DNA of 64,000 nt from Trichinella spiralis. Lineage: Eukaryota; Nematoda; Enoplea; Trichinellida; Trichinellidae. This document shows, piece after piece, positions 37,066-49,900 of this stretch. Under the pieces are notes generated by a model that was not told the DNA's origin, ran no database searches, and worked only from the letters and a program-made list of their open reading frames with translations. The position numbers were made by a program, and so were the translations under genes. Location: NCBI GenBank assembly GCA_000181795.3, contig CM012954.1:15211530-15275529 (forward strand), given 5' to 3'. Position 1 is the stretch's first letter. Every line of letters starts with the position of its first letter.

Positions 37066-39182
37066 TTATACGGGAGGTTGTTCCTTTTTGAAATCTTTTC
37101 TACTTGAATTTCTTACACTAGTTTCCTCTTTTGGGGGGACGTTGAGAATGGTGTTCGAATCGTCATTTTGTTCTACCTTTAAGTAGCTATTCTTTTTCTT
37201 TGGCTGTAGTTTAACAGAGCGCAGTTTTGTGGAGAGAGCTTTCGAATCAACACTACCAATGCTTTTGCTTTTGTTGCTTGTTGTGTTACTGCTGCTGCTG
37301 CTGCTGCTACTGCTGCTGGACTGGCGTTTATCTAGTGATCGTTTTTCTTTAAGCCAGTTCAATTCTGCAATGGATGGCCAACGCTGAGCGCTTAATTCAG
37401 CCCGGCGATCCTCGGCGCCATAGAAGCTACGCCACAACGATGCGATCAGATCACTGGTAAATATGACACCAGTGCTCATGTTTAAAAATCGAAGGACGAA
37501 AACTCCGTCTGCCCGAAGATATTCACCAACAAAGCGCCTCACATCGTCTCGGCTTTCTTTTGCATCGAAGGGCATGTCGGCCAATTCCAGATGTCTGGTG
37601 ATGAACCATTTCGAAAAGCAAGGAAGTGAGATCATTGAGAACCAGTAGATGAAACTGCTCAAAGTGACTAGAGTTAACAAATGATACCAAAACCAGAGGA
37701 AGATGAAAATTTTTTCGTTGAATAAGTTTATGACCAGAACACATTGCACACTGTAGCGTTGTAAATTGCCCATTACTCGTACCTGAAAATCGTATTTAAA
37801 TCTGTGCGCGTTTTTTATTGCACGTATTTCATTTTCATCTAATACATACCTCGAAGTCGCATAGCGTTACACGAGGGAAAAAGCCAGATGTGTGCCATTG
37901 GGTTCCATTTAGCAGATTGCGTAAAACATGCCATCCGTACAAACTGTCTTTGGTTTGTGTTTCCAGGAAGAAGTTCATTACCAAGAATTGACCAATTACG
38001 TTTGCCAAATATAAACACTTTATGATCAAATATAGCACTGAGATATAGTTTGACGTGTATGGAAGGTTGAGAAATAATAGAATTTTATGAGGTTTGAGAT
38101 TTTTCTTGCAAACTCGTCGTTGAAATTTTAAAGCATTTTCAATATGCACCGTGAGCATTCGTAAAGTGCATCGCCGAACGTCTGGCATAACATTTTTTGG
38201 ATCTCGGACATGTTCAATAATGCTTTGCAGTCGGATTCCTGAAATTGCATTCGTAAAAACTGCGCATGAGGCACATTTAAAGGATAAATTTACGTTCAAC
38301 AATGCAGAACTATTGAAAAATATTTCAAATTTACCGCATACCTGAACGATGTGACATGATACGCCATAAGTAGAATGGAATTTGAAAAGAAAGAGCTGAA
38401 GTTAATAAGAAAAATGGTACCCACTGATAGTAGCTGATTCTGCTTTTTTGACGGCTTTCTACATCATCAGGAATGTCATCAGAAAAAGGAATAAAATAAT
38501 TGTCTTGAGCCCAGCAGAATGATTCTGCATACTGAAAATAAAGAATTTCTTTTATAGGTTTTTTACTTTTGCTCTTGAAATTTCAATTTATTTATTTCCA
38601 TTTCATATTGTTTAAATTTAGCAGTTCTAATTTTAGCTGGTCATGATAAAGTGTATTACAGACTAATATTATTAGTCAATCGGTTAATGATAGTTTTCTT
38701 CTCATTTAGAAGACATTTTTGGAGAGCACACTGGAAAGGCAAAGATTGAAAATATTTTAAAGTTAGTTTGTGAAATTGATTGTCACGTTAGATCAATAAG
38801 AAAGCGTATATCGAAGTATATTAATCAGAGGTGGTTCTTTGCTGAGCTTTGGTGTAAAATTTGACTTGCACAGCTATTTACAGTTTATTTTGCATTGAAA
38901 ACTTCTTTCAATCATTACAAGCTTAATGAGGAATGACTAGATTGGGGAAAATTTTTTGTAAACAAAGCATTGTATGCATACTTGTTCCCAGGCAGATGAG
39001 AACATTTCAGGTACCATGCATTCGATAGGTCTTCCACCGAACTGTTTAAAGCTAACTATCATGGCCAGAACAATAAGCAGACAGCTAGTAAAACGATAAT
39101 GCAACTGATCAGTGGCGTCATCATTATCCTCGTAGTTTGGTAGCAGAAAGAAGCTGCTCAAAGCGCTGTACAAATAACTCAT
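37066..39182 (-). CDS. inx: Innexin (gap junction channel subunit)
   Basis: Invertebrate gap-junction protein with four membrane spans. Exons: 38982-39182, 38342-38531, 37850-38238, 37066-37782; 498 aa with closed phases. The N-terminus (MSYLYSALSSFF) leads to TM1 and the QFGGRPIECMVP start of extracellular loop 1, then ESFCWAQDNYFIPF. The family signature YYQWVPF lies near residue 101-107. GTQWHTSGFFPRVTLCDFEVR begins loop 2, which has the expected pair of Cys (one in LCDF, one in YSVQCVLVINLFNEKI), and TM4 FIFLWFWYHL follows. The cytoplasmic tail is long for the family and carries a run of twelve Ser encoded by a CAG/AGT tract (37293-37320). I cannot assign a specific inx or unc paralogue. 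Confidence 0.95.
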
Positions 39183-40190
39183 TGCAATTTATTTTCAAAA
39201 GAGCATTTTTGGATAAAAGAATATACGGATAAATGTTTCACGGAAAAATATCCCACTGCTGCATTAAAACTGGCGGAGAGAAATGTGCCAGCTTTTTACC
39301 GCGCTGTTACATTTTGAATGTTCTGAGCTGAACCAACAAACATATTTAGAAGACAATTGTCAGAACGGATCAATTAATCAATAACAAACGAGGCATATGG
39401 TGGTTTTTGCTTCAAATTGATCGACTGCTTTGAATGTAATTTGAGAAGGAAAAATTGTGCCTTTTTTCAAATTAAGTGACAACACTTTGTTTGAACAATA
39501 AATTATTAATTTACATAATTTACTAGTTTATGCATTTGAACAATTGTTTGTTCATCAATAAATTATTCTTTCCATTATAATAATTAATTAAAACTCATTT
39601 TATTCACATATCTATCTATAATGTTCAGAATTTTGCACATAGTGGACTGCACTTGTTTAATGATGATGACAAATTTCACATTTTTTAACATGAGTGAATC
39701 GAATTAAGCAAATCAACCATTCGGACAAACCAAACGATTCATCAATTAATGTATGACATGTTCGATCAAAATTTGTTTAACAGAATGGAATCTTAATGGA
39801 AAAGAAATCAGTTTATAACGAAAATTTATTTTTTGCAAAATGAATTTCAAATAGTTTTAATTTATTATAATACAATTTAATTTATTTTATTTTTATTTTT
39901 TATAAATTTTTAGTTAGAGCCTTACTGTATACTGTAAAAAATAAGGAGCAATTGAAATATCAATTTCAAAATTAGTGCACTGAATATGTACAATTAATTA
40001 CATATTTATTGAACTGTTATTTTAAATGTTTATTTATGAAAATATTTTAAATGTTCAATTTTTTTCTTTTATTTTTTACAATGACAATAGCAACAATAAT
40101 TGTACTTGATCGTCATTTGATAATATGTGTTTATTGTATAAGTGCGTTTCGTAGTGTTGACGTTGTTTTTTGTAGTTTTAATTCGAAAAT
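39183..40190. other. Divergent promoter region between innexin and eIF3e
   Basis: About 1 kb between the divergent starts of the innexin (-) and eIF3e (+) genes. Very AT-rich in 39480-40080. No other gene seen. Confidence 0.5.
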
Positions 40191-41216
40191 ATGCCGAAAT
40201 ACGATTTGACGTTTCGTATGGTGGAATTTTTGGATTCACACCTTGTGATTCCATTGTTCGAATTTTTGGCCGAGCAGAAAATTTATCCGGCGAAGGAAGT
40301 TCTGAAAGCGAAGCTCGACTTGCTACAGTTGACAAAAATGGCCGATTATTTGTCTGAAACGCATGAAGCTCTTTACGGAACTGCCGCTCCAGAATTTGCG
40401 GCACACAGAGCGACAGTAATGGATGAATTCCGTTGCATGCAGGATAGAATTGATCCGGTGATTGTCATTTTGGACGATCCAAATGTTGAACAAATGATGA
40501 AGAACAGCAATTGCGACAGTCGACAGCTGGTCGACTACATTGTGGAGAATCACGAATTTCACCCTGATATGCTGGATACGCTTTTCAAATATGCAAAATT
40601 TCAATTTGAATGTGGAAATTATGGAGTAGCGGGCGCTTGTTTGAATTCATTTCGAACCTTGGTGCCGCAGCATCATCCAAATTATTTAAACGCCCTCTGG
40701 GGTCGTTTGGCATGCAGCATATTGGACCAGAATTCAGTATCAGCACGTGATGATTTGGTTCGACTTAAAACTTTCATCGACAACGATCCATTTGACAGTG
40801 AGTTAACTTTGCTGCAACAGCGTGCTTGGTTCATTCACTGGAGTCTTTTTGTCAATTTTCACTACGCAAAGGGCCGTGACGAAATTATCGACATGTTTTT
40901 GAACAACTATGCCTATTTGAATCCAATTCAAATACTTTGCCCGCACATTTTGCGTTATCTGACTGCGGCAGTTATTTTGAACAAACGGCGGCAAACGTGT
41001 GTCAAAGAATTAGTACGCATTATTGAATTAGAAGCGTATCAATATCGAGATCCGCTGACCGAGTTCATTGAATGCTTGTACATAACGTATGATTTTGAAC
41101 GTGCTCAAATCAAATTACAAGAATGTGAAGAAGTGGCTTCGAAAGAATTTTTTTCTCGTTGCCTGTATGAAAAATTCATTGATGCTGCTAGAAATGTTGA
41201 AACTTTGAAATTTACC
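40191..41216 (+). CDS. eif-3.E: eIF3 subunit E (INT6), 3' part lost in assembly gap
   Basis: Subunit of the eIF3 scaffold that recruits the 40S ribosome in translation initiation. An uninterrupted frame of 342 aa begins at the eIF3e-typical MPKYDLTFRMVEFLDSHLV and continues with YPAKEVLKAKLDLLQLTKMAD, the helical-repeat region (KYAKFQFECGNYGVAGACL, WGRLACSIL) and DPLTEFIECLYITYDFE, then runs into Ns after LKFT. The family is about 435-445 aa, so the C-terminal PCI domain should lie in the first ~300 bp of the gap. The in-frame continuation to a stop at 42077 depends on the arbitrary N count and the tail does not resemble eIF3e, so I end the visible feature at the gap. No introns seen. Confidence 0.95.
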
Positions 41217-42039
41217 NNNNNNNNNNNNNNNNNNNNNNNNNNNNNNNNNNNNNNNNNNNNNNNNNNNNNNNNNNNNNNNNNNNNNNNNNNNNNNNNNNNN
41301 NNNNNNNNNNNNNNNNNNNNNNNNNNNNNNNNNNNNNNNNNNNNNNNNNNNNNNNNNNNNNNNNNNNNNNNNNNNNNNNNNNNNNNNNNNNNNNNNNNNN
41401 NNNNNNNNNNNNNNNNNNNNNNNNNNNNNNNNNNNNNNNNNNNNNNNNNNNNNNNNNNNNNNNNNNNNNNNNNNNNNNNNNNNNNNNNNNNNNNNNNNNN
41501 NNNNNNNNNNNNNNNNNNNNNNNNNNNNNNNNNNNNNNNNNNNNNNNNNNNNNNNNNNNNNNNNNNNNNNNNNNNNNNNNNNNNNNNNNNNNNNNNNNNN
41601 NNNNNNNNNNNNNNNNNNNNNNNNNNNNNNNNNNNNNNNNNNNNNNNNNNNNNNNNNNNNNNNNNNNNNNNNNNNNNNNNNNNNNNNNNNNNNNNNNNNN
41701 NNNNNNNNNNNNNNNNNNNNNNNNNNNNNNNNNNNNNNNNNNNNNNNNNNNNNNNNNNNNNNNNNNNNNNNNNNNNNNNNNNNNNNNNNNNNNNNNNNNN
41801 NNNNNNNNNNNNNNNNNNNNNNNNNNNNNNNNNNNNNNNNNNNNNNNNNNNNNNNNNNNNNNNNNNNNNNNNNNNNNNNNNNNNNNNNNNNNNNNNNNNN
41901 NNNNNNNNNNNNNNNNNNNNNNNNNNNNNNNNNNNNNNNNNNNNNNNNNNNNNNNNNNNNNNNNNNNNNNNNNNNNNNNNNNNNNNNNNNNNNNNNNNNN
42001 NNNNNNNNNNNNNNNNNNNNNNNNNNNNNNNNNNNNNNN
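41217..42039. other. Assembly gap (823 Ns)
   Basis: A run of Ns interrupting eIF3e. Its length may not be true. Expected content: the C-terminal ~100 codons of eIF3e plus 3' UTR or a neighbouring sequence. Confidence 0.99.
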
Positions 42040-43060
42040 GTCCACTACCAAAAAAAGGATCCTCAAGTTCAAACTAAAGATTTTCCATAACAATACTTAT
42101 TAATATCACTTCTAATACAAATAACTGTTTTTTTTCAACATTATACATAAAAATGAATTTTTTATTCACAAAATGTTTGTTTGCTTCAAGTTGTTTTTGA
42201 TTTCTTAATTTTTTGTAGCATGTACATTTTGAGAAATTCAAATCTTGTTTGTGTTTTATATTTTGAATGTTGAGATGCTGCTTTAAAATCAGTTTGAAAT
42301 TTTAATTATTCCAATTAGAACATGTTATTGTATGCTTCTTCTAAAAGAAGCTAAAGTTTCTTACATTTCTGAGGAAAATTTACACTTGCTAACAGTAGCA
42401 ATATTGATTAATTTTCTGATCATGAAATATCCTTTCTTTGTTATTTTCACTTTGCGATCATGAAAAATTGTTTGTGAAATGTACATTGTTGCATTTGCTT
42501 GTTATGGTGGAGTTTCCATTTTACATTCGCATAAATTTAGAATGAATCAACAAGAAATATATATATATTATATGTTGCGTGTAAATGGTTTTCTTCTGCA
42601 AATTTAATTTCACCTTATTGAATGCAGAAGCTTTTGCATTGTTGAGATTGCAGATTGCGCTTCAATTGGTTTCCAATCATACTGCTTCTAAATTTTCAAA
42701 ATATATGTACAAAATTGATTTTATCTGATCAAAAGGTTTCTCTGGGGATAAATTCTGTGTTGACCAATTGATTGCTGGAGTATGCTTTTTAGTAAATACC
42801 TTTTGTTCAACGTCAGAAATGTGGAGTATATTTGCAAAGTCACTGGATGAAATGCAATTGAAAATTAATGAGTCGAGTAAAGATTCTTCATTAAGATTGT
42901 TAATAGTAAGTGAAAGTGTTAGTTTCAAATTTGTACCCAAGGCGAAAAGTCTTCCTCGTTTCAAAATTTTTCATGTGAAAATTTTTCCGGTAAAATTTCT
43001 TCAGCTGATTAATTTTATAGCGTTAAGCAGTTATTATTGACAAATTTTCTATTCGACTAA
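42040..43060. other. Intergenic, possibly eIF3e 3' tail
   Basis: All three + frames directly after the gap are open for 12-20 codons, so no coding tail can be chosen. The rest is AT-rich with no supported gene. The 90-codon + frame at 42768-43040 lacks splice sites or recognisable features. Confidence 0.4.
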
Positions 43061-43963
43061 ATGGCGGCTACAATGAAGCTTCTGTCCAAAAGGTAATCTT
43101 CTGATCAATAACTCGTATAAATTCTTCTTTGATATTTCATTTCATTTAAATTTATTGCTTTGCGATTATCAGTCTACTGTTCACCAGTGCTATTATTGGC
43201 ATTAATAACGATGAAAAGGTTAGTTGACTGATTGTAATTTTAATCTTTTAACAAGTTGACAATTTCTGATGAAGGCTTTTTGCAAAATTTTTAAAAATAT
43301 CCCATTTCTACTCCGTTCGATTCGTTTTGATAATTTTTGCATGTGAACTGTAGAAAAACTTTCCAACCGTTGACTGAGCTATTGAAAGGAAAGGTTCTGA
43401 TGAAGATGGTCAACGGTCAACCGAGAAAAGTGGAACCTGTAGAGCATCTGAAAAGTAAAGTGGTGGCATTGTATTTTTCAGCCCACTGGTGTCCACCGTG
43501 TCGAGCTTTTACGCCAGTTTTGAAAGTTTGCCAATTTGAAATTCATTTACTAGCTTTGTACATTTTGTAGCTATCTTGATTTTCACTAGGACTTTTATGA
43601 AGAAGTTGGGGATGATGAATTTGAAATTGTATTTGTTAGCTTTGATCGAGCCGCAGAAGCTTTGACTCAGTACATGAATGAGATGCACGGCAGTTGGTGT
43701 TATCTGCCGTTCGGTAGTCCAGTAATCAAGTAAATTATTGTTGTTGAATAATTTTTTTTGCCATAAAATATAAAGATCATTCTGTTTTGAAATTACTTAG
43801 ACAATTATCAGATCAGTACGACATTCATGGTGTACCTGTGTTGGTGATTATTAAACCGTCTGGTGAAGTGGTTAAAAGCAATGCTCGGGCTGATATTATG
43901 GGGCAGACAGTGAAACCTCCGAAAGAAACATTTCAAGGATGGAAAGTTGCATGTGGATTATAA
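43061..43963 (+). CDS. Nucleoredoxin/tryparedoxin-like thioredoxin-fold protein, copy 1
   Basis: Thiol-disulphide oxidoreductase of the nucleoredoxin/tryparedoxin type. Exons 43061-43092, 43354-43525, 43590-43729, 43801-43963 close in phase; 168 aa. The active site sits in ALYFSAHWCPPCRAFTPVLK, with the WCPPC motif and both Cys present. Then come DFYEEVGDDEFEIVFVSFDR, the family-typical GSWCYLPFGSP, and the cis-Pro segment HGVPVLVIIKPSGEVV. The N-terminus MAATMKLLSKRKTFQPL extends about 16 residues beyond copy 2. This assumes exon 1 joins 43354 directly; a putative 46-bp exon at 43174-43219 would break the frame. It lies in tandem with the copy at 45.9 kb, with identical lengths for the last two exons (140 and 163 bp), so it is a gene duplication. 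Probably cytosolic. Confidence 0.9.
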
Positions 43964-45902
43964 ATAGAAGAAAGCATTTCTTTCACTTAATTACTTTATG
44001 TCTCAGTGTAATGTTATGGTCGTTGCCGTGGCGTTTTTTTAATGTAAGTGAAGAGAGGCACTGATACTTTTGTTTCTCTTGACTGCCGAAGATAAAGAAA
44101 TTGTATCATCTGTAGTAAATAGATGCTCAAACAGAGATGAAGTATTTTTATATACGGATACATATAGGCAAAATTGTAATGTAATGTAATGTGTAATGCA
44201 TTTGGAAAAATTGATTTTTAGAAATGTCATTATGAGTTTTCACTTTTTCTTCTTCATTCCATCTAATGTGGCAAAATATCGTCGCGTTATGTTTTTGAAA
44301 TATTCAAGTTTTTCAAAGTGGCAAATGCATCAACTTTGAATAAATCTTGAGTAAATAATGGAAAATATGGATGAAAAATTTTTATAACGCACAGAAGCTT
44401 TGCTTTTTCCAACAGTAGTGACGTGCTCATTCATTCTGGTCATAGTAAAATTTTGATGAACTAGTTCATTTTCTGCGTCATATAAATGCATTTGCATACG
44501 CGTTAAAGTTTGGATTATGTGACGAACTGATACTGTCTGCTGCACTTTTCAGATATATTTCTGAAATCCTAAATATCAGGACACGAAAAACGTTTGTTAA
44601 TATGAAAATTTTGAATTTAGAAAACAATAAACAAACTTTTGTAGAGCAATAATTGGATTGTTCATGCAAGATAAAAGTAAATTTTACAAAATGAATTGAT
44701 TTTTATTTGTAATTTTAATAACTGAATGAAAATTGGCAAATTTTTATCATGTTCTACTATAAGTGTCACATGATGCTTCATTAATGCAAAGTTTGACGTC
44801 TCAGTTTCATTTTTAATGTAAATTTTAATTTTTATAGCACAATATTTATTTCAATCGTCATTAGCTTTGTCCAACAACAACAGCAATTATTACATGTGTT
44901 TTCGTCAACAATACTGTAGTCAGTTGGCATTAATTCATGAACATCACAGCACTGTTATACTGTACTGTAGTGTTACCCTGTGTTGATAGTGACAAATTTT
45001 GTTAATTTTTTAAAGGTATGTTTTTTTGGGAAATTTCACTTGTAGTTTTGCTAATTTAATTTAAAATTCAGTTCTTAACGCTTATTTTATCAATGCAGCA
45101 GTTTGTCAATCATTGATATAAATAAAGCATGCGGTAAATGGGCTTTGCTTGTTTACGCTTTGCATATAATAAAGAATTTTTCCAGCTCATTTCCAGTTTG
45201 CACCAACTCATTAATAAATATGCATGAGTTGTTTTGATAGAAAAGCTCAATCCATTTTGATGGTTGGAATCTTTTTCTAAAAAAAATTATTCAACTGATA
45301 TATGTTTTCACTTTATTAAATTATCAAATAATTGATTTTCCAAAAATACAAATTTTGCTGCGTGGTAATCAAATGAATTATTGGAAAATTAATTTTGAAA
45401 AAGAATTGTATGTGAAGAACAAAATCGACAGATTCGTTTGTTCTGGATATTTTGTGCTTTGCTTTTTAAATAGTGAAACAACAATTCGCCGTTACAATTG
45501 GGGGGGGGGGTTACTGTTGACTTTTCTTTTCAAACACAGATTGTTTCATAATTTTGCCATTCTTGAATGCTAGCAATGAATTTTGTTTGTAATTCGTGTG
45601 CAATTTATTTTTTCTCCATTGAATTCTGTGCTGTCGAACTGGCGGTCATTGTTATAATGCAAATGCCAGGGGGTTATTTTTCTTTCCAATGCACACACAA
45701 ATACATTGGTAAGTGAACAATTAACCCAGTAGTGTGTTGATTTGTCAGGTCTTGTTTAAACATCTTGTATTCATGGTATCCATTAATTAGTTCACCTAGT
45801 TGTAAGTAGGTTGTGCGTACGTAGTTTGTCACGTAGCTTTGGGAAAATTTTACCTACGACGAAATATAGCTAGCTTTCAATTTTAGCATCATTTGCAGAA
45901 GG
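43964..45902. other. Spacer between the tandem thioredoxin-fold genes
   Basis: 1.9 kb of AT-rich DNA with a short G run (gggggggggg, 45500-45510). No coding exon with family resemblance. An acceptor (tttgcag) at 45892-45898 just before the copy 2 ATG suggests a 5' UTR intron or trans-splicing for that gene. Confidence 0.45.
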
Positions 45903-46508
45903 ATGGCAGAAAAATTGGAAGGGAAAACTTTGATGAAGGTTTTCAACGGCCAATCGTCGAAAGTTAACGCAAGCGAGCATTTGAAAAACAAAGTCGTAGC
46001 GTTGTATTTTTCCGCACATTGGTGTCCACCGTGTCGCAGTTTCACGCCAGTATTGAAGGTTTGAATGGTTTTATCTGTTCTGTCACTTTATAATTGATTT
46101 TTAATTTTCTTATAAATGCATTTTTGCTTGTTGAATTTTAGGATTTTTATGAAGAAGTAGGCGATAAAGATTTCGAAGTGATTTTCGTTAGCTTCGATCG
46201 CAGTGAAGCGGATTTGGCAACTTATTTGAACGAAGCACACGGCGATTGGTGCTATTTGCCTTTTGGAGATCCACTGATCAGGTGAGTTGTTTGTTCTTCT
46301 TGCAACTTGAGCTGTGCAAGTAATGTGAAAAGCATTTTGTTTCAGAGAATTGTCGGAACTGTACAATGTGCAAGGCATTCCTGCATTGATAGTGATCAAA
46401 TCTTCTGGGGAAGTTGTGACAAATAATGGACGATCTGAAGTTATGGGGCAAACGTCGATCCCTCCGGCAGAGGTCTTGAAACGATGGAAAACTGAATGTG
46501 GAATTTAA
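45903..46508 (+). CDS. Nucleoredoxin/tryparedoxin-like thioredoxin-fold protein, copy 2
   Basis: Paralogue of the 43.1 kb gene. Exons 45903-46058, 46142-46281, 46346-46508; 152 aa. It starts MAEKLEGKTLMKVFNGQ, has the same ALYFSAHWCPPCRSFTPVLK active site, then DFYEEVGDKDFEVIFVSFDR, GDWCYLPFGDP, QGIPALIVIKSSGEVV, and ends KTECGI. Intron positions and the last two exon lengths match copy 1 exactly. The ATG lies 4 nt behind a splice acceptor. Roughly 60-65% identity to copy 1 by eye, so the duplication is not recent. Likely a cytosolic thiol reductase; the substrate is unknown. Confidence 0.92.
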
Positions 46509-46999
46509 ACAAATCAGCTATACAGTATCCATTAATAATAATAATAAGGAAGTTTAATGATACAGCTGTCACTATGATGAAAAATTTATTATTCTACAAT
46601 TTTAATATTTATTGATTTATTTATTTATTTATCGATCAATTGATTATTCGTATTTTATAAAGTGATTCTGGAATTTAGTAAAATTAGTGTATGGTTGGAA
46701 AAAGAAACAAACGCCATTTCATTCATTTCAACTGTCAACGGAAAGTGTGCATGCAGTGGTAGATGCTGAAGTGAGTGTCGTTGTTGAATATACTGTACTG
46801 GCGCAATTTGTTGACTTGTTTGTCATAATACGGTGTAAATGGGGTTTTCACAAGGGCAGCATTTTGTTTAGCTCAGGCAGAAGAACAACACATACATTCC
46901 GTGCTGCAAGTAAATAAAGTTGATGACATGTACCTTGTAGAAGAAACAAATTTGTTTTTTTTCACTAACTCTATACACGGCAGGGTGGCTGGCTGGTAG
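46509..46999. other. Convergent 3' region
   Basis: 3' ends of thioredoxin-fold copy 2 (+) and PDE1 (-). Contains TTTATT repeats at 46618-46632, possibly - strand AATAAA signals for PDE1, and an AATAAA at 46913-46918 on +. Confidence 0.45.
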
Positions 47000-49900
47000 C
47001 TACTCGGGCAGCTTATTTTGCTGCGCAATGTACTCCTTCCATTTCATACGATTTTCAGGTATGATCTTCATCCAGGGCTGTGACATGCGGAAATCGTCTA
47101 TCGAATTCAACTGTTTCGGTCTGGAGTAAAATATCGATGCACTGATCATTGATGGGAATGGATATATAAATTTGCATAATTGTTGCACTCACCTCTCGCC
47201 GGAACCGCTGTCGAAAGCTTGCAGCACCGGTTCGAGCAGCTTCGCGAGCAGTTCGCTGCAGATGATCATCGTCGGTTCGACGATGAAATCAATGAACGCG
47301 ATCTGTGAGTCCGCAATGTTGACAGTGAGACGATCGCAAAGCGGCGAGATTGGATTTCCCATCGCCATTTCCAAATCACCCTTGAAACAAATGAAAAATC
47401 AAATTTTAATGAATCCAAAATTGTAAACAACAAACAGCATTGTGTGTGATCAATACCTGTCTAAAAAATTCTTCCATCAGTTGCTCTGTCCAGCGAAAGT
47501 GAAATGGCCAGATTTTCGCAGGATGCGAAATGTCGCTGCAGTGGATTAAAAAGCTTAGAGCCTTGGTTTTGTCAATTCTATGATATGAATAAAAAAGCGG
47601 ATTTTGTATTAGCTGGTCGAGTAGAATTAATCTTTGTTTTTAGTATTTCATTTTTTTACATTTTCCATTTATTATACATATTTTTATAAACTGAAACGAA
47701 TTGCTTGTTACATTAATCAAGAAAAAAACATAAAAGTTTCTTAATTTCTACAGTATTACCATAAAATGGACCTTGATTACTCGATTTGGTATAATTTTGA
47801 AATGTACGTCAGAAGAATATGCATGTATTCGTACAAAAAGAATACTGATGAAAGTTTTCATTTCGAAAGAACGTTTCCCTTCTATCAAAGTAGCGAACTG
47901 CTTCTACTTACTCTTCGTCAGAAGTGATCATTTGCTTTACATCTTTGACTTGAGCAAAATGCGTTGACATGTCCGTACAAAGGACAATTTCAATCACCAA
48001 ATTACGAAATTGCCTAAAAGTTACGCAAATCAATTGTGGTTGATTATTCATTTGCCAAATCAAAGTAAGCAAATTTATTGATTATTTAAATGTGATCTGA
48101 ATTTAAAATGCGCCATGTCTAAATTAATCAGTTTTAAATTATACCGAATTTCTTCTTTGGTAAGTTTTTCCAGAATGTTATATTGGCTAGAGTCGTGCAT
48201 TAGACGAAATATGGCACTGACGTGATGATTCTCTAGCACAGATCGATCGTTGTAAATTAATGCATAATCACTGCTACTTTGTACGTGATAGTTATTAGTA
48301 TGGCCAGTATGTTCAAAATCGTGTACCATTGCTGCGAAAAGATAAGCAAACAACTCCAAATCCGTCAGACATTCCTAACGTATAAAGTATTAATGGGCCT
48401 CTTGAAATAAAGAAAAAAATTCATAAAATTTACCACTAAGCCCGACTGAGCTAGAAGCCAGTGAGCTGTTTGAGTAACATCTGCAGCATGCACTAGGTTA
48501 TGATAGGGATTGTTGTGCTTGCTGTAGCCTTGTTGCAGCTTATTTAGAAACGCTTCAAATTTCACCATCGGAATCTATAATTTCCTTTTTATATACATAT
48601 CATTATGAAATATTTGTTTATAAAATTTATTAAAAAGAAAATTTTCAACCATTTATTGTTTTATTTCAGGCATAATTGTTGTCCATTGTTTAATGACAAA
48701 TTAACATTTCACAGTTTACGCCTGGCAACAAAACATTTTAAAGTGCTGTAGTAGAAAACAGTTAATTGCTGATCTGTTTCAGTTAACTTCATGATTTCAG
48801 AAGGTAAGTGCTTTTTGACAGTTATTTTTTACTGACTTAAAGAAACGTTAGAAATGAAGCATTGTTTATTTGTAACCTATGAATTGTACTTCAAGGCCTA
48901 TTTGTGTTGGTAGTGTTTAGGGAGATTTTTTAAAGTACTCTTAGAATAAAGCAAAATGTAGAAAATGATTAATTGATCGTGTAAAGTAAACGGAATGGTC
49001 GTACTGTCTGTTTTGTATGTAAATATTTGTCAACACTTATTACTGTTGCATTGAAGAAAATATTGGCATTAGAATTATTCGAAATTATGTTCAAAATTTC
49101 AAATCTCTTGACATTTCTGTTAAAATTTCATAATAATTTCTGGGATAATTTATTTAATTAAGGTTAGTGGTGATTGTTTTACCTTGTATTTGTTGAGAAA
49201 GTTGTACTTGCTGAACAATGCCATGCTGACGCATTTTAATGCGTTGTTTTCACTCAGTTCATTTAAAAGAAAAACGTCAAAATTCCAATCGTTGATATTC
49301 TAGCAGGGAATTAATTGTTAGTGTATATATTTTTGAAAAAATACCAAAAATGATCGTGGTTACTTTCAGCAGTTCAGCCACATTGTCTGGCACTATATCT
49401 AATCCTGATGACATGCTTCGTCTCGCTAGTCTAAACAGAAATGGTACAAAAACTGTATTGAATATGTCGGATGGGTCAGAAATTTCAAAAATAAAATCCA
49501 GTTTAGGGTTATAAATTGTGATTCGGTAATGTTCAATTGTTTTACCTGTCAAATCGTATCCCAGATCGAATTGCATTGGCAACGGATTTGAAAGACACTT
49601 TTTGATGTTGTTCATTGACAGATTGAGTGAATGTCAAAGCTAACCACTTTCTTACTTCTTCTGGTACATCTTCGCTATCAATCTGATCGATCTGTTCTTC
49701 AACCTGAAGTCTGAAAATGCAAAATTTCTAGCTAATATATAGTCATTTTTCAACATCTCTAAATTGTCTATATCTACGTGCAGTGCACCTCAAGGTTGCC
49801 TATCAAATAAGCAAACTTTTGCATAAAAAACTTTCAATTTTCAAATTGTAAAATTGGTGATTTATTGTTTTGAAATTTAATTGATATTATCATATTGATG

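Noticed and set aside
40191-42077. 628-aa frame through the N run
   Set aside because: Ns cannot contribute coding evidence; only the 342 residues before the gap are supported.
42427-42435. ATATCCTTT, a perfect U12-type 5' splice-site motif
   Set aside because: It lies in AT-rich intergenic DNA after eIF3e with no coding frame leading into it. Chance occurrence is plausible, so it is not evidence for a minor intron here.
43174-43219. 46-bp exon-like segment between exons 1 and 2 of thioredoxin copy 1
   Set aside because: It has AG and GT borders but its inclusion shifts the frame into the conserved exon. Direct splicing of exon 1 to 43354 keeps the frame.
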